A stretch of DNA of 6,022 nt from Actinomycetota bacterium. Lineage in GTDB: Bacteria > Actinomycetota > Actinomycetes > Nanopelagicales > Nanopelagicaceae. A model generated the notes under the pieces. That model was not told the DNA's origin and ran no database searches. It saw only the letters and a list, made by a program, of their open reading frames with translations. The stretch is taken from contig WLNM01000073.1 in NCBI GenBank assembly GCA_009699825.1, positions 1 to 6,022 on the forward strand. The letters are read 5' to 3'. How positions within the stretch are numbered: the first letter of the stretch is position 1; each line of letters begins with the position of its first letter. A program made the position numbers and the translations under genes. Positions 5,394 through 6,022 of the stretch are shown one piece after another.

Positions 5394-6022
5394 CAGATTG
5401 CCCCTTCTGAACTCTGAGCATTCGTGCGTTGTCTGATCGCTCTATCGGTATACCGAGTCATTGGAATCGTGATGAGTAAAAAGAGAATTGCTGCAACAAC
5501 GTACGGGGTGTAATTAAATGTACGACTCGCATTTATTTGAGCAGCACGCACCGCATCGGTAACACCCAAAATTGATACAAGACCAGTGTCCTTTAATAGC
5601 GATACAAAGTCATTAAGCAGAGGTGGGACAACTCGTCTGATTGCTTGTGGCAAGACCACGTATCGCATTGTTTGGCCCGAAGATAAACCGAGAGAGCGAG
5701 CTGCTGCACGTTGGCTTGGGTGTATGGAAAGAATTCCGCTTCGGATCACTTCTGCAACATAAGCCGAGTACGTGAGTACGACCGCAACGGTTCCTAAGAA
5801 AATTACATTGCTAGATATGCCTTTAAGCCCAAGAGCGGGTACACCAAAGCCAACAAGGAGAATAATCAAAATAAGTGGAGCACCTCGGAAAACATCAACG
5901 TATGCAGTTGCTAGAAATCTAAAAGGTGTCAGTGTTGGTGATTTCGTTGTGCGCAACAGAGCTAAACCAAGTGCAATTACGCCAATGGCAACTCCACCAA
6001 TAAATGTGAGTTGCAGGTTGAT
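5393..6022 (-). CDS. Polar amino-acid ABC transporter permease, 5' end beyond the window
   Basis: The reading frame is open to the right edge of the window, giving 209 C-terminal residues; the true start is outside. The visible part opens with a membrane helix (LTFIGGVAIGVIALGLALL) and continues through AYVDVFRGAPLILIILLVGFG, typical of His/Glu/Gln/opine permeases. About five helices are visible. The cytoplasmic coupling loop is HPSQRAAARSLGLS, followed by VVLPQAIRRVVPPLLNDFVSLLKDTGLVSILG, a strong family hallmark. In the 'EAA' loop the usual Glu is Ala (AAARSLG), while the conserved Gly is kept. A TTG at 5956 is an internal Leu codon, not the start, since the upstream 22 codons are also membrane-helix sequence. 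It is cotranscribed with the ATPase gene that follows. Confidence 0.93.
   Translation of the reverse strand: MNLQLTFIGGVAIGVIALGLALLRTTKSPTLTPFRFLATAYVDVFRGAPLILIILLVGFGVPALGLKGISSNVIFLGTVAVVLTYSAYVAEVIRSGILSIHPSQRAAARSLGLSSGQTMRYVVLPQAIRRVVPPLLNDFVSLLKDTGLVSILGVTDAVRAAQINASRTFNYTPYVVAAILFLLITIPMTRYTDRAIRQRTNAQSSEGAI

Noticed and set aside
5393..5956. TTG at 5956 as the start of the permease gene
   Set aside because: The frame stays open for 22 more codons to the window edge and these encode the expected first membrane helix.

Overview
This 6-kb window is a densely packed piece of bacterial chromosome. Almost every base is coding, no gap exceeds about 45 bases, and several neighbouring genes overlap by 1 or 4 bases. 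It carries DUF6542-like and DUF6457-like proteins, both families known mainly from Actinobacteria, and an RmuC gene divergent from ychF. The base composition looks AT-rich for that phylum, though it was not computed. Together these suggest a small-genome, low-GC actinobacterium, perhaps a freshwater planktonic type such as Nanopelagicales (acI). That placement is inference. There are no RNA genes, mobile elements or CRISPR arrays.

Left part (1-1976): the first 101 bases are the 5' end of ychF on the minus strand, including its P-loop. Divergent from it runs a plus-strand cluster: rmuC, a four-helix DUF6542-like membrane protein overlapping rmuC by 4 bases, and, 16 bases further on, a 78-residue secreted protein anchored by a C-terminal membrane helix.

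Right part (1973-6022): everything is on the minus strand. In transcription order there is an amino-acid ABC permease (its 5' end is outside the window), its ATPase, a cyclopropane-fatty-acid synthase very like the E. coli enzyme, a 39-residue cysteine-rich protein, a 74-residue DUF6457-like protein, and moeA. The last three are joined by ATGA stop/start overlaps. A good -10 element and a ribosome binding site precede the cysteine-rich gene, so these three may form their own transcription unit within the longer co-directional run.

The two halves meet tail to tail at 1973-1976, where the palindrome TTAA supplies the TAA stop of both the 78-residue gene and moeA. Functionally the window combines housekeeping and genome maintenance (ychF, rmuC), amino-acid uptake, membrane lipid modification and the last step of molybdenum cofactor assembly. 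The least explained items are the 39-residue cysteine-rich protein coupled to the molybdenum genes, the 78-residue anchored protein, and the altered lysine pair in MoeA. I see no clearly new multi-gene system.
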